Source: Treponema sp. (GTDB lineage: Bacteria > Spirochaetota > Spirochaetia > Treponematales > Treponemataceae). Taken from it: a DNA stretch of 49,098 bases. A model generated the notes under the pieces. The model made no database searches, was not told the DNA's origin, and was given only the letters and a program-made list of their open reading frames with translations. This document shows, piece by piece, positions 34,033 to 43,041 of the stretch. Numbering within the stretch: position 1 is the first letter of the stretch; every line of letters begins with the position of its first letter. Both the position numbers and the translations under genes were made by a program. Location: the NCBI GenBank assembly GCA_024400955.1, contig JAKSLY010000022.1, positions 1-49,098 of the forward strand. Reading direction: 5' to 3'.

Positions 34033-35903
34033 ATCTCTTCTTTAGAAAATGGGGAATAATTTTAGTCTTTGTGCTTCTTGCCTTAGGCTTTTCCCTGACC
34101 TATGTTAAATTCGTTAGCCTTGCCCTTGGTCCACAGAAACAGTTTAAGCCGCGGTCGCCGGTTGTTGAGCGAGGTTCCATAGTCGACAGGAACGGAAAAC
34201 CCCTTGCAGTACAGACCAATTTCTTTCACTTTGGCATCACCCCAAAGCTTGTAAAGGATCCTGATGAATTTGCAGAAAAAGTATGCCCCATCCTTGACCT
34301 TGATCCGGAAGAAATCGCCACAAAAATCAGGGCCAGCGAAACGGCTTCATTCATCTACATAAAAAAGAAGATCTCCCAGGAACAGTATGACGACCTTTCA
34401 AAGATAATTCTTGAAAACCGTTGGGTGAATTTCACTCGCTTTGACAAGATTCCAGGAAGACTCTATCCGGAAAACAACCTGGCAAGCCAGCTCATTGGGT
34501 ACATGGGTGATGACGGAATCGGATTGAGCGGCATCGAATACTCCCAGCAGCTTACCCTTTCTCCGGAACCTGATGCAGATGCAAAGGACACCATTCACGG
34601 GGAGAACGTTTACCTTACCATCGATGCAGGCCTTCAGTACAAGCTTCAGAAAATCGCCCTCGATGCCATGGACAAAACCCAGGCAGAAAGCATAATGCTC
34701 ATTGCAGCTGACTGCAGAAACGGGGAAATCCTTTCCTACATAAACCTTCCTTCTGCAAACCTGAACGAATACGGAAATGCAACGGTTCAGGAAAAGATAG
34801 ACAGGGCATCCATCACGGCCTACGAACCGGGAAGCGTCTTCAAGATTTTTTCCGTTGCATCATTCCTTGATTCAGCATCCATAACATCAGACGACAGCTT
34901 CAATTGCGATGGCATTTACCAGAGAAAGACCACCAGGGGCGAAACCATAAAGATCACCTGTCTTGAACATCACGGATGGCTCAATGCAAGAACGGCACTG
35001 AAATTCTCCTGCAACGACGCCCTTGCCCAGATGAGCGAAAAAATCGACACGGACGAATTCCTCTCATACATCAGAAGGTTCGGCTTTGGGGAAAGAACAG
35101 GGGTGGAGCTCCCCTCGGAAACCCGCGGATCCGTAAAGAACCAGAACGACAAGTACTGGTCGGCACGAAGCAAACCTACAATGTCCATCGGCCAGGAAAT
35201 AAGCGTCAGCGCACTGCAGATGGTTCAGGCTGCAACAGCCATTGCAAACCACGGCGTACTGGTAAAACCTACGTTCATCAGAAGAATTTGCGACATTGAC
35301 GGAAAAATAAAATACGAACACGAACCAAATTATGGAAACCGCGTCCTCAGGTCTTCCACTGCAGAGTACCTGTTAAGCTGCATGGAAACCACGGCACGTA
35401 GCGGTACGGGAGCCAGGGCATCCCTTGGAGACATTTCCATCGGCGTAAAGACGGGAACAGCCCAGATGGCAGACATGGTAAACGGCGGATACAGCACCAC
35501 CGACTTTCTTTCAAACTGCATTGCCATATTCCCTGTTGAAAATCCACAGATCATACTTTACATAGTTGTCCAAAAGGCAAAGGGCGAAACATATGCCGGA
35601 CGTATCGTTGCCCCAGTCATTGCCAGTGCCGCGGATGAAATCATCGACCACCTTGGAATAAGCAGGGATGATGCGGCAAGCCTTGAACACTCAGGACTTG
35701 TAACCCTCAAGGAAGCAGGCCCAATAAAGCTTGGAAAACTCATTCCCGACTTTAAGGGACACGCAAAGAGAGACCTTCTGCCGCTTCTTGGAAGAGACGA
35801 CCTTAAGGTTGTAATCCAGGGCGAAGGCTGGGTTGTTGACCAGAATCCGGAACCAGGTACACCAATTCAGGAGAACATGACAATTGAACTCTTTTTGGAA
35901 TGA
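34029..35903 (+). CDS. Class B penicillin-binding protein with PASTA domain (FtsI/SpoVD-like)
   Basis: 624 aa. Short cytoplasmic end, transmembrane helix (about 9-32), dimer domain (RSPVVERGSIVDRNGKPLA), then the transpeptidase with Ser269 in YEPGSVFKIF, SCND (326-329) and VKTGTAQ (Lys474). A single C-terminal PASTA-like domain covers about 560-624. It cross-links septal or lateral peptidoglycan. Its ATG overlaps the lepB stop by 4 nt, and its own 3' end overlaps the DUF115 gene by 20 nt, so the three form one tightly coupled unit. Confidence 0.92.
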   Translation: MNLFFRKWGIILVFVLLALGFSLTYVKFVSLALGPQKQFKPRSPVVERGSIVDRNGKPLAVQTNFFHFGITPKLVKDPDEFAEKVCPILDLDPEEIATKIRASETASFIYIKKKISQEQYDDLSKIILENRWVNFTRFDKIPGRLYPENNLASQLIGYMGDDGIGLSGIEYSQQLTLSPEPDADAKDTIHGENVYLTIDAGLQYKLQKIALDAMDKTQAESIMLIAADCRNGEILSYINLPSANLNEYGNATVQEKIDRASITAYEPGSVFKIFSVASFLDSASITSDDSFNCDGIYQRKTTRGETIKITCLEHHGWLNARTALKFSCNDALAQMSEKIDTDEFLSYIRRFGFGERTGVELPSETRGSVKNQNDKYWSARSKPTMSIGQEISVSALQMVQAATAIANHGVLVKPTFIRRICDIDGKIKYEHEPNYGNRVLRSSTAEYLLSCMETTARSGTGARASLGDISIGVKTGTAQMADMVNGGYSTTDFLSNCIAIFPVENPQIILYIVVQKAKGETYAGRIVAPVIASAADEIIDHLGISRDDAASLEHSGLVTLKEAGPIKLGKLIPDFKGHAKRDLLPLLGRDDLKVVIQGEGWVVDQNPEPGTPIQENMTIELFLE

Positions 35904-37692
35904 AAACCTGAAGCTCTTTGAGCAGCGCTTTCCTGAACTTGCTTCGCAACTGAACAAAGCCACATGTCCCGACATGGTTTTAATGCAGGCAAAAAACGGC
36001 ATGACCGTTGCAAGCCACAATGGGCTTATGCTCCATTCAAAATACGATCCTAAGAAGGAAGCAGAAAACCTCATAAAGCAGTTTGATGGGGAAAAAAGCG
36101 ACACGGCACTATTTCTGGGATTTGGACTTGGATATGCCGTCATTGAATTTGCAGAAAAATATCCAGACAAGACCATCATGATTGCCGAAAGCCGCAGCGA
36201 CTTTTTCTTTACGGCTCTTGAAAACGCAGACTGGACACCGGTTTTCAGGCATCCAAAGCTGATCATAACGGCTGGTGCAGATCTTGCCCAGGCAAAGGAA
36301 ATCCTGTCCACCCTCAATGCAACCACACTCCATGTCTTTAGGACAAAGGCCCAGTCAGCCCATGATGAGGAATACTTTACTTCCCTTGAAAAAGCCGTTC
36401 TCCAGAATGCAGAAAAGGAAAAGGTGAACACCAACACCCTGGAAAAATTCTCACATCTATGGACAAGCAACAGCCTAAGGAACCTTCGCACCATGGAGAA
36501 ATTCGACGGTGCAAACAAGTACCTTAACCTGGGCCGGGAAATTCCATTTACGGTAATTGCCGCAGGGCCATCCCTTGAAACCCTTCTTCCACACCTTTCT
36601 GAAATAAAGAAGCGTTCCATGATCGTATGCGTTGACACCGCCCTTCATGCATGCCTTAAGGCCGGAGTTGAACCTGACTTCATAATTCTTGCAGACCCAC
36701 AGTATTACTGCTCCCTGCACCTTGAATTCCTAAGGTCGCCATCTTCAATCCTTCTTGCAGAAATTGCAGCCTACCCATCGGTCCTCAGGTTCCAGTGCAG
36801 GGAAATTGTCCTCTTTACTTCCCTGTTTCCCATTGGCCAGTATTTTGAAAAACAATGCGGAACAAAGGGACAGCTTTTGGCAGGCGGAAGCGTAACTACA
36901 AGCGCATGGGACTTTGCACGACTTTGTGACAGCCGCAGGATTTACATCGCAGGAATGGATCTTGGATTTCCCGGAATGCAGACACACATACGTGGATCCA
37001 AGTTTGAGGAAAAAATTCATGCAGCCAGCTGCCGTACAAAAAATGCAGAGACGGACAATGCATCCTGCCTCATAAGCGCATCCCCCTATTTTGCATCGGA
37101 CTACGACGGAAATAAAATTCTCACTGACAAGAAAATGGCCCTCTATTCCTGGTGGTTTGAAACCCACTGCACAAAGGCCAGGGAACAGGGAGCAGAAACC
37201 TATTCACTGACACCACAAAGCCAGGCAATCAAGGGAATAGAAAGGTCATCCATCGAAGAATTCCTAAAGCTGCCGGAAATAGAAGAATTAAAGAAGGAAT
37301 TTTTTGCAAGGGCCCAAGAAATGGCAGCAAAATATCCAAGACCTGACATGACGCCACTGATTGAAAAATTCACTTCAAGCATACTCGTTCTAAAGCAGCT
37401 TGCAAAAAAAGGGCTGGACATTACAAAAAAGACCGAAGCAGACAGAACACGAATCGAAGACAGCAACTACAAGCTCAACCAGATAGACAACCAGATTCTA
37501 AAGTCGGAAGTAAAGGATGCTGCATCCCTCGTATTCCCTACACAGCGCCAGCTGGAAAAACTTGCCTCCCAGATTCCAAACCAGACGGAAGCAGACAAAC
37601 AGCTTTATTCAATCAGGTATTCAAAGATAATCTACACCCAGCTCCTTAAGTCCACAGAAGAACTTGAAAAATTTTTTCCAATTTTCTCTTAA
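35884..37692 (+). CDS. DUF115 / MAF-like (6-hydroxymethylpterin pyrophosphokinase MptE-like fold) protein
   Basis: 602 aa, no signal peptide. The central region FTVIAAGPSLETLLPHL, MIVCVDTALHACLKAGVEPDF and IILADPQYY is the DUF115 core found in motility accessory factors, which are implicated in flagellin glycosylation in other bacteria. The N-terminal NLKLFEQRFPELA and the helical C-terminus also fit. The start is TTG 35884, inside the PBP gene, with AGGAG 10 nt upstream; no ATG lies in frame nearby and the first residues already match the family pattern. A glycosylation role in periplasmic flagella is inference. Confidence 0.8.
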   Translation: MNSFWNENLKLFEQRFPELASQLNKATCPDMVLMQAKNGMTVASHNGLMLHSKYDPKKEAENLIKQFDGEKSDTALFLGFGLGYAVIEFAEKYPDKTIMIAESRSDFFFTALENADWTPVFRHPKLIITAGADLAQAKEILSTLNATTLHVFRTKAQSAHDEEYFTSLEKAVLQNAEKEKVNTNTLEKFSHLWTSNSLRNLRTMEKFDGANKYLNLGREIPFTVIAAGPSLETLLPHLSEIKKRSMIVCVDTALHACLKAGVEPDFIILADPQYYCSLHLEFLRSPSSILLAEIAAYPSVLRFQCREIVLFTSLFPIGQYFEKQCGTKGQLLAGGSVTTSAWDFARLCDSRRIYIAGMDLGFPGMQTHIRGSKFEEKIHAASCRTKNAETDNASCLISASPYFASDYDGNKILTDKKMALYSWWFETHCTKAREQGAETYSLTPQSQAIKGIERSSIEEFLKLPEIEELKKEFFARAQEMAAKYPRPDMTPLIEKFTSSILVLKQLAKKGLDITKKTEADRTRIEDSNYKLNQIDNQILKSEVKDAASLVFPTQRQLEKLASQIPNQTEADKQLYSIRYSKIIYTQLLKSTEELEKFFPIFS

Positions 37693-37727
37693 GTTTTCCA
37701 AGATGGCACCGATAATATAATCGTGCT

Positions 37728-37863
37728 GTGATAGAAAACGTACAGACGGTTCTTCTTTTCCAGAAGAGGACATCCAGACGCCTGTGCTGAATTTAATTAC
37801 AGATTTGTTAATTCTCCATAGAAGAGGTCGGGAAAGTTTTAGGTCCCGGCCTTTTCACTTTTT
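37728..37863 (+). ncRNA. Candidate structured small RNA with own promoter and terminator
   Basis: TATAAT at 37716-37721 puts a start near 37728. The RNA would fold into GTACAG-a-CG with CG-c-CTGTGC (closing stem), inside which TTCTTCT pairs with AGAAGAG around a 5-nt loop. An AT-rich hairpin from GAATTTAA to TTAATTC follows. The last hairpin, AAGAGGTCGGG/CCCGGCCTTTT (37822-37855), ends in T-rich sequence and is a good terminator. No ORF fits. It lacks the SRP, RNase P and tmRNA signatures I know and does not look like a c-di-GMP riboswitch. The -35 is weak. Confidence 0.6.
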
Positions 37864-37967
37864 AAATAACCTGCCTAAAACCCATCCCCCAAAGGACTAA
37901 AAAAAAATGCCATAAAAATTAAAGTTTATTGGAATTTATACCGATATAATAAAGGGGAACTTGTAAA

Positions 37968-39461
37968 ATGATTACCTACAAAACATCTGAAACAAAAGAA
38001 AACACATACTTCTCTGAAACAATCACTCTTGATTCAATGTTCATCATTGCAGTCCCTCCATGTCCAGTTTCAGGTGCAATACTCAAGCTTCTTGATAAAT
38101 GGGGAATCAAGGAATTCTATTCAGCAGGCGACATAAGGGCAAAGGCAGCCCAGCAGGCAGCTCAGGCACCAAAACCGACTCCACAGAAAAAAGCAGAAAT
38201 CTCAACAGCAACAGAATCCGTAGACCTGTCGGAATTCGGTCTTGAAGGCGATTCTGATTCTTCAAGTGCAAAAAAGGAAATTCCCCAGGAATTCATGACT
38301 TCAGAAGAAGTTGACCTTTCAGAATTTGATGAATCTGCACCAAAGAAACCTGATCCAGTTCCAAAGTCAGTGGCAACCCCTGCTGCTCCTCATTCCACCA
38401 TGGGAAACCTAGACGGAACGACAAAGCACAAGACAACATCACTTTCTGCATATCTTGAAAAACATGAAGAAAACAAGAGACAGGAAACCTTAAACCCAGC
38501 CCTTGCAAACAGGATGAGCGTAGAAAACCTGTCTGAAGAGCAGGACAAGATTCTCATGAACGAAGCACAGAAGACTTACGAAAAGTTCATGCAGTACATC
38601 TTTGACCTGTACACAAAATATGCAACTACAAAAATGATTTCCCAGCCGGAGCTTAACGGTAAGATTCTTGAACTGTGCAACTTCGTAAGGGAAAACAAGA
38701 AATTCATCCTTCGCATTACGCCAAGCTACGAGGCACGCAACAAGAACTTCCTCATAAGCCACAGCTTAAGAACAGCAGTCATTGCCATCGTCATCGGCCT
38801 CCAGCTTAAGATGCCATACGAAGACCTGATTGAACTTGGAGTTGCATGCGTACTTCATGAAATAGGACAGATCAAGCTGCCTCCACAGCTTTACATGAAC
38901 AACAAGCCATTGAATGCAGCAGAAAAGGCACAGATGGCAAACCATACGGTCCTTGGCTACAACATCGTAAAGGAAGCAGGATTTTCCAAGAACATTCAGT
39001 TTGGAGTCCTTGACCACCATGAACGCGAAACCGGAACAGGATATCCAAGGCACATTCCTGGAAACAAGATTTCTTTCTTTGCAAAGATAACTGGTGTTGC
39101 CTGCTCATACGAAGCCATCACTGCCCCACGCCACTTTAAGGAAGCACGTTCAACATACGAAGCAATGATTGAAATGCTCAGAAACTCAACCCATGAATAT
39201 GACGATACGGTTGTAAAGGCTCTTCTCTACAGCGTTTCCCTGTTCCCTATCGGCTCCTTTGTATATCTTTCAAACGGCAAGGTTGCCCAGGTTATAGATG
39301 TTTCTCCTGACAATCCAAAGAATCCTGTCGTAAAGGTCATCGGTTCCCTTACAAAGGACGGAAAGCCAACGGTCATCCAGACAAACGACGTAATCAGGAT
39401 CATGCGCGTAATGACACAGCAGGAATCTGAAGACTTAAAGAAGATGTTCCCTAATACGTAA
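37968..39461 (+). CDS. HD-GYP domain protein with HD to HE change
   Basis: 497 aa. Residues 1-55 form a small N-terminal domain. Residues 56-165 are a flexible Pro/Ala/Lys/Ser linker carrying the same hexapeptide VDLSEF twice (85-90, 115-120). The HD-GYP domain follows: LISHSLRTAV (His265), VLHEIGQIKLP (His297-Glu298 in place of His-Asp), NHTVLGYNIV (His326), and LDHHERETGTGYP (350-360). Active members hydrolyse c-di-GMP with a di- or tri-iron site; the Asp-to-Glu change leaves activity open. GATATAATAAAGGGG gives a -10 and a ribosome binding site 11 nt before the ATG. It follows the candidate RNA. Confidence 0.85.
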   Translation: MITYKTSETKENTYFSETITLDSMFIIAVPPCPVSGAILKLLDKWGIKEFYSAGDIRAKAAQQAAQAPKPTPQKKAEISTATESVDLSEFGLEGDSDSSSAKKEIPQEFMTSEEVDLSEFDESAPKKPDPVPKSVATPAAPHSTMGNLDGTTKHKTTSLSAYLEKHEENKRQETLNPALANRMSVENLSEEQDKILMNEAQKTYEKFMQYIFDLYTKYATTKMISQPELNGKILELCNFVRENKKFILRITPSYEARNKNFLISHSLRTAVIAIVIGLQLKMPYEDLIELGVACVLHEIGQIKLPPQLYMNNKPLNAAEKAQMANHTVLGYNIVKEAGFSKNIQFGVLDHHERETGTGYPRHIPGNKISFFAKITGVACSYEAITAPRHFKEARSTYEAMIEMLRNSTHEYDDTVVKALLYSVSLFPIGSFVYLSNGKVAQVIDVSPDNPKNPVVKVIGSLTKDGKPTVIQTNDVIRIMRVMTQQESEDLKKMFPNT

Positions 39462-39513
39462 GAGACTGAAAATCTGAATCTGATAAAAACTAAGGAAAAA
39501 GGGAGTCCTAAGA

Positions 39514-40296
39514 TCAGTTAAAGAAGTCCCTTGCCCTCTGAACTTCACTCTGAAAGTTTTCATCGAGAACAGGCGGATGTTCCGTAAAATACAAAAGCTG
39601 CTGGAGTTCTTCCGGCGTACGTGTTCCCCAAACAGGCACAACATTTTCAAACTGACTCAAGAATCCAAAGGCAAGGGTAAAGTCGTTGAGGATTCCCCCA
39701 TTAAGAGGCTGCATCGCTATGCACCCCACATCCTTTTCGTTGCACAGTTTTACAAGATTGGCTACACTGTCGGGATAGACAAGACTGAATGGAAACTGAA
39801 CCGTTTCGTAAAGACCGCTGTTTATGGCTTTTTCCGCAATCTCAAAATCATCAGTAGAAATGCCTATGTGCCTTACTATGCCCTTCTGCTTCAGGAGAAC
39901 CAGCTCGTTATAAATTCCATCCGGGCCATTTTTTTCCGGAACAATGAGGGGATTTTCCAGCTGAAAAAGATCAACATAATCGGATTCAAGGGCGTCAAGG
40001 CTTTCGTTAAGGTCGTGGCGGATTTCTGAAACCGACTGGGAAGAAGACTTTGTTGCAAGAATTACGTTGTGGCGGATTCCATGAAGGGCTGCCCCCAGGC
40101 GCTTCTCGCAAAGAGGTTTTGAATGGGTGGTGTCAAAGAAATTGATTCCACTTGAATAGGCCTGATGAACCATGGCACAAACCTTTTCGTCAGCCTCGTC
40201 ACCATAGGCTTCAATCTGCTTGCAGTCAAAGCACTCGGCACCAAAAGCCGTCTTAGAAACGAGAAGTTTAGCTCTTCCAAGTGAAATGTAGTCCAA
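39514..40296 (-). CDS. Aldo/keto reductase-fold protein lacking catalytic Tyr and His
   Basis: 260 aa from TTG 40296 (M/LDYISLGR), where GGAG lies 8 nt upstream and the N-terminus matches the AKR pattern; a TTG at 40314 is also in frame. The barrel motifs are there: INFFDTTHSKPLCEKRLG, VILATKSS, and IVRHIGISTDDFEIAEKA. The catalytic tetrad is broken: Asp and Lys remain, but Tyr (five residues after Asp) is Lys and the FQLHN histidine is Glu (FQLENP). It may bind NADPH without reducing carbonyls. It is 77 nt downstream of glyS with no terminator between. Confidence 0.8.
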   Translation of the reverse strand: MDYISLGRAKLLVSKTAFGAECFDCKQIEAYGDEADEKVCAMVHQAYSSGINFFDTTHSKPLCEKRLGAALHGIRHNVILATKSSSQSVSEIRHDLNESLDALESDYVDLFQLENPLIVPEKNGPDGIYNELVLLKQKGIVRHIGISTDDFEIAEKAINSGLYETVQFPFSLVYPDSVANLVKLCNEKDVGCIAMQPLNGGILNDFTLAFGFLSQFENVVPVWGTRTPEELQQLLYFTEHPPVLDENFQSEVQRARDFFN

Positions 40297-40373
40297 TTTC
40301 TTTGCTCCAGGCAATCAGGCAACAGGCAGCGGACGAAATATACCGCGAAACCCATTGCCCTATTTTTTTACTC

Positions 40374-41828
40374 TTATCTGATGACAGGCTTGTAGTTCTT
40401 GATCTGGCTGAAGATGTATCCAGTAAGATCATCAAGCTTAACGCGTTCCTGTTCCATTGTATCGCGGTTGCGAACTGTTACAGTGTTGAAGTTAGGGCTT
40501 GCGCTGTCAAGGGTATCGTAGTCTACAGTTACACAGAAAGGTGTACCAACTTCGTCCTGGCGGCGGTAGCGCTTTCCTACTGTTCCGCTCTGGTCATAGT
40601 CAGTTACAAAGTCTTCCTTGAGCATGTTCTGGATTTCCTTTGCCTTTTCTGCAAGTCCGTCCTTCTTCATCAATGGAAGAACTGCAACTGTAATTGGTGC
40701 CAACTTTGGATGGAGATGGAGAACCGTTCTGTAGTCTTCCTTTCCGTCCGTTCCAACATTCTGTTCTTCATAAGCTTCGCAGAGGAACATGAGGAAGTTG
40801 CGGTTAAGACCGGCAGATGTTTCTACAACATAAGGAACATAGCGTTCGTTGCCATTGTCCTGGTCGATGTAGTGAAGGTCCTTCTTTGAATACTGTTCAT
40901 GCTGGCTAAGGTCGAAGTCAGTGCGGCTGTGGATGCCTTCGATTTCTTCAAAACCGATTGGATACTTATACTGAATGTCGTAAGCATCCTTTGCATAGTG
41001 AGCAAGCTTGTCGTGGTGGTGCCAGTTGAGATGATCTTCTGGAATACCGTACTTAAGGTAGAATGCCCAGCGGTCCTTGCGCCATCTGTCAAACACTTCG
41101 TCTTCTGTTCCAGGCTTGCAGAAATATTCCATTTCCATCTGTTCGAATTCGCATGTGCGGAAAATGAAGTTCTTGAAGATGATTTCGTTGCGGAATGACT
41201 TACCTACCTGAGCTACACCGAAAGGAACCTTCATGCGGTTAGACTGGATGATGCTCTTGAAGTCAGTGAAGATACCCTGACATGTTTCAGGACGAAGGTA
41301 AACGATGTGAGTTGCATCGGCAACAGGTCCCTGGTATGTCTTGAACATGAGGTTGAACTCGCGAACATCTGTCCACTTGTGTTCATTTCCACATGTAGGA
41401 CACTTCATCTTTGAATCGATGAAGTCGTGCATTTCTTCATGTGTCCATGTATCAACAGGCTTTTCCGGAGTTTCACCAGACTTGTCAAAATATTCTTCAA
41501 TAATGGTATCAGCGCGAAAACGTGCCTTACATTCTGTACAGTCAACCATTGGATCCGAGAAGTGTCCAACGTGACCAGAAGCTTCCCAAGTTGTGTGATG
41601 CTGGAAGATAGCCGAATCAAGGCCTACAACATCATCATGAAGCTGTGTCATGTAGTGCCACCATTCGTTCTGGATATTGCGCTTGAATTCAACACCGAGT
41701 GGACCGTAATCCCAAGCTCCTGCCATGCCGCCGTAAATTTCAGATGCCTGATAAACAAATCCGCGGCGCTTACACAAAGAGATGATTTTGTCCAGTGTGC
41801 ATGAATGATCAACTGTTTTTTCTGCCAT
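40374..41828 (-). CDS. glyS: Glycyl-tRNA synthetase (single-chain, class II)
   Basis: 484 aa of the eukaryote/Gram-positive/spirochaete α2 type. Starts with LDKIISLCKRRGFVYQASEIYGGMAGAWDYGPLGVE. A zinc-ribbon-like insertion has DCTECKARF and KCPTCGNEHKW. Class II motif 2 is QVGKSFRNEIIFKNFIFRTCEFEQMEMEYFC, and motif 3 sits in YVVETSAGLNRNFLMFL. The C-terminal anticodon-binding domain begins APITVAVLPLM. AAGGAG is 8-9 nt before the ATG. Confidence 0.97.
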   Translation of the reverse strand: MAEKTVDHSCTLDKIISLCKRRGFVYQASEIYGGMAGAWDYGPLGVEFKRNIQNEWWHYMTQLHDDVVGLDSAIFQHHTTWEASGHVGHFSDPMVDCTECKARFRADTIIEEYFDKSGETPEKPVDTWTHEEMHDFIDSKMKCPTCGNEHKWTDVREFNLMFKTYQGPVADATHIVYLRPETCQGIFTDFKSIIQSNRMKVPFGVAQVGKSFRNEIIFKNFIFRTCEFEQMEMEYFCKPGTEDEVFDRWRKDRWAFYLKYGIPEDHLNWHHHDKLAHYAKDAYDIQYKYPIGFEEIEGIHSRTDFDLSQHEQYSKKDLHYIDQDNGNERYVPYVVETSAGLNRNFLMFLCEAYEEQNVGTDGKEDYRTVLHLHPKLAPITVAVLPLMKKDGLAEKAKEIQNMLKEDFVTDYDQSGTVGKRYRRQDEVGTPFCVTVDYDTLDSASPNFNTVTVRNRDTMEQERVKLDDLTGYIFSQIKNYKPVIR

Positions 41829-41929
41829 TTTTTTTACTCCTTTTCGCTATTGGCTTGTAGCGATAAAAAATCAATTGCAAAATTATATCACAAATCAAGG
41901 TCATGGGCAAACCCAAATAAAAGATGTGA

Positions 41930-41958
41930 TTGAAAAAACACATTATTTTCTATAAAAT
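41930..41958 (+). promoter_or_regulatory. Promoter of the propeller/pseudo-M23 operon (leaderless)
   Basis: TTGAAA (41930-41935), 17-nt spacer, TAAAAT (41953-41958). The -10 ends 6 nt before ATG 41965 and no Shine-Dalgarno sequence is present. Confidence 0.7.
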
Positions 41959-41964
41959 GACGCC

Positions 41965-43029
41965 ATGAATCTAAATAAAAAGAAGAAAGACAGACTAATT
42001 CCAGCAGGCATAATTTTCTGCGCAGTATACATAATTTTTTCATTCAAGCCCATGAACCAGGAAATCCACTTTACTCCGGAGTGGACGGTCAACATTAGCC
42101 AGGTTCAGGGAGCAGACAGCGATGAGGAACCGGTTCCATTCAAGCTTGGAAAGACAACGGGATTCTTTACCGGCAGCGGAAAAATCATCACTTCACTGAA
42201 CTACGACTTTAAGGCTGCAATCTCCGACAAAATCATCGCACCCTACAATTCCGACAACACTGCCACTGACCTTTTCAATTACAAGGGAACGAAAATCTGC
42301 ACCATAAGGGAACCGGGATTTCCATTCCTTGACAGCGACAGAATATACCTGATGCCAAGCGGCGGAAATTCATTCAAGAGAATTTCAGCAGACGGAACGC
42401 CACTTTGGAACTACGAATACTACTGTCCAATAACGGCCTTTGCCTCAAGCTCCAATGGAACCACGGCAGGCTATGCTGACGGTACCCTCATCGCCTTTGA
42501 CAACAGCGGAAAAATCACGCAGAAATTTTCTCCGGGTGGAAGCAATACGGAAGTAATCCTGGGGGCTGCAATTTCTGAAGACGGCAACATGGTAGCCTGC
42601 GTATCGGGCCTTGACCAGCAGCGCTTCATTGCAGCAGAAAAAAGCGAAGGACATTCCAGAATCATTTTCCACGAGTACCTTGGGGAACAGATAAACAGGC
42701 AGACCATAGTCAAGTTCAACAAGAATGCCGACGTTGTCTACTACAACTTCAAGAACGGACTTGGAATCGTCAACCTTAAGAAATCCGCAAGCCTTAAGAT
42801 TCCTGTAAAGGGAATGATTACGCAGATTGAATTTTCTGACGACGGTGACCTTGTGTACATCCTGAGCAGGGACGGAAACACCTACACCGTAACTGTCCTT
42901 GAAAAATACGTTTACAAGATGGCCACCTTCTCTTTCACAGGAGAAAGCGCATTCATACAGACAAGAGACAATGCCCTGTTCATCGGACACAACAACAAGA
43001 TTTCAAAAATTTCCATTTCAAAAAAATAG
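41965..43029 (+). CDS. Membrane-anchored β-propeller protein of unknown function
   Basis: 354 aa. A lysine-rich start (MNLNKKKKDRLIP) leads into one transmembrane segment (about 13-28); the rest should face the periplasm. Repeated strands such as TDLFNYKGTKICTIREPG, RISADGTPLWNYEY, LIAFDNSGKITQKFSPGG and IEFSDDGDLVYILSRDGNTY are typical of PQQ/WD-like propellers. I recognise no enzyme motif. The next gene, a secreted M23-like protein, starts 12 nt later, which suggests a joint envelope function. Confidence 0.75.
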   Translation: MNLNKKKKDRLIPAGIIFCAVYIIFSFKPMNQEIHFTPEWTVNISQVQGADSDEEPVPFKLGKTTGFFTGSGKIITSLNYDFKAAISDKIIAPYNSDNTATDLFNYKGTKICTIREPGFPFLDSDRIYLMPSGGNSFKRISADGTPLWNYEYYCPITAFASSSNGTTAGYADGTLIAFDNSGKITQKFSPGGSNTEVILGAAISEDGNMVACVSGLDQQRFIAAEKSEGHSRIIFHEYLGEQINRQTIVKFNKNADVVYYNFKNGLGIVNLKKSASLKIPVKGMITQIEFSDDGDLVYILSRDGNTYTVTVLEKYVYKMATFSFTGESAFIQTRDNALFIGHNNKISKISISKK

Positions 43030-43041
43030 GTTGGTACTGAA

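Noticed and set aside
37728..37863. SRP RNA, tmRNA, RNase P RNA or GEMM riboswitch at this position
   Set aside because: Signature sequences of these RNAs are absent; kept as an unassigned RNA candidate.
39462..39513. Terminator between the HD-GYP gene and the aldo/keto reductase gene
   Set aside because: Only an imperfect 4-6 bp inverted repeat near a T-rich stretch; too weak to call.
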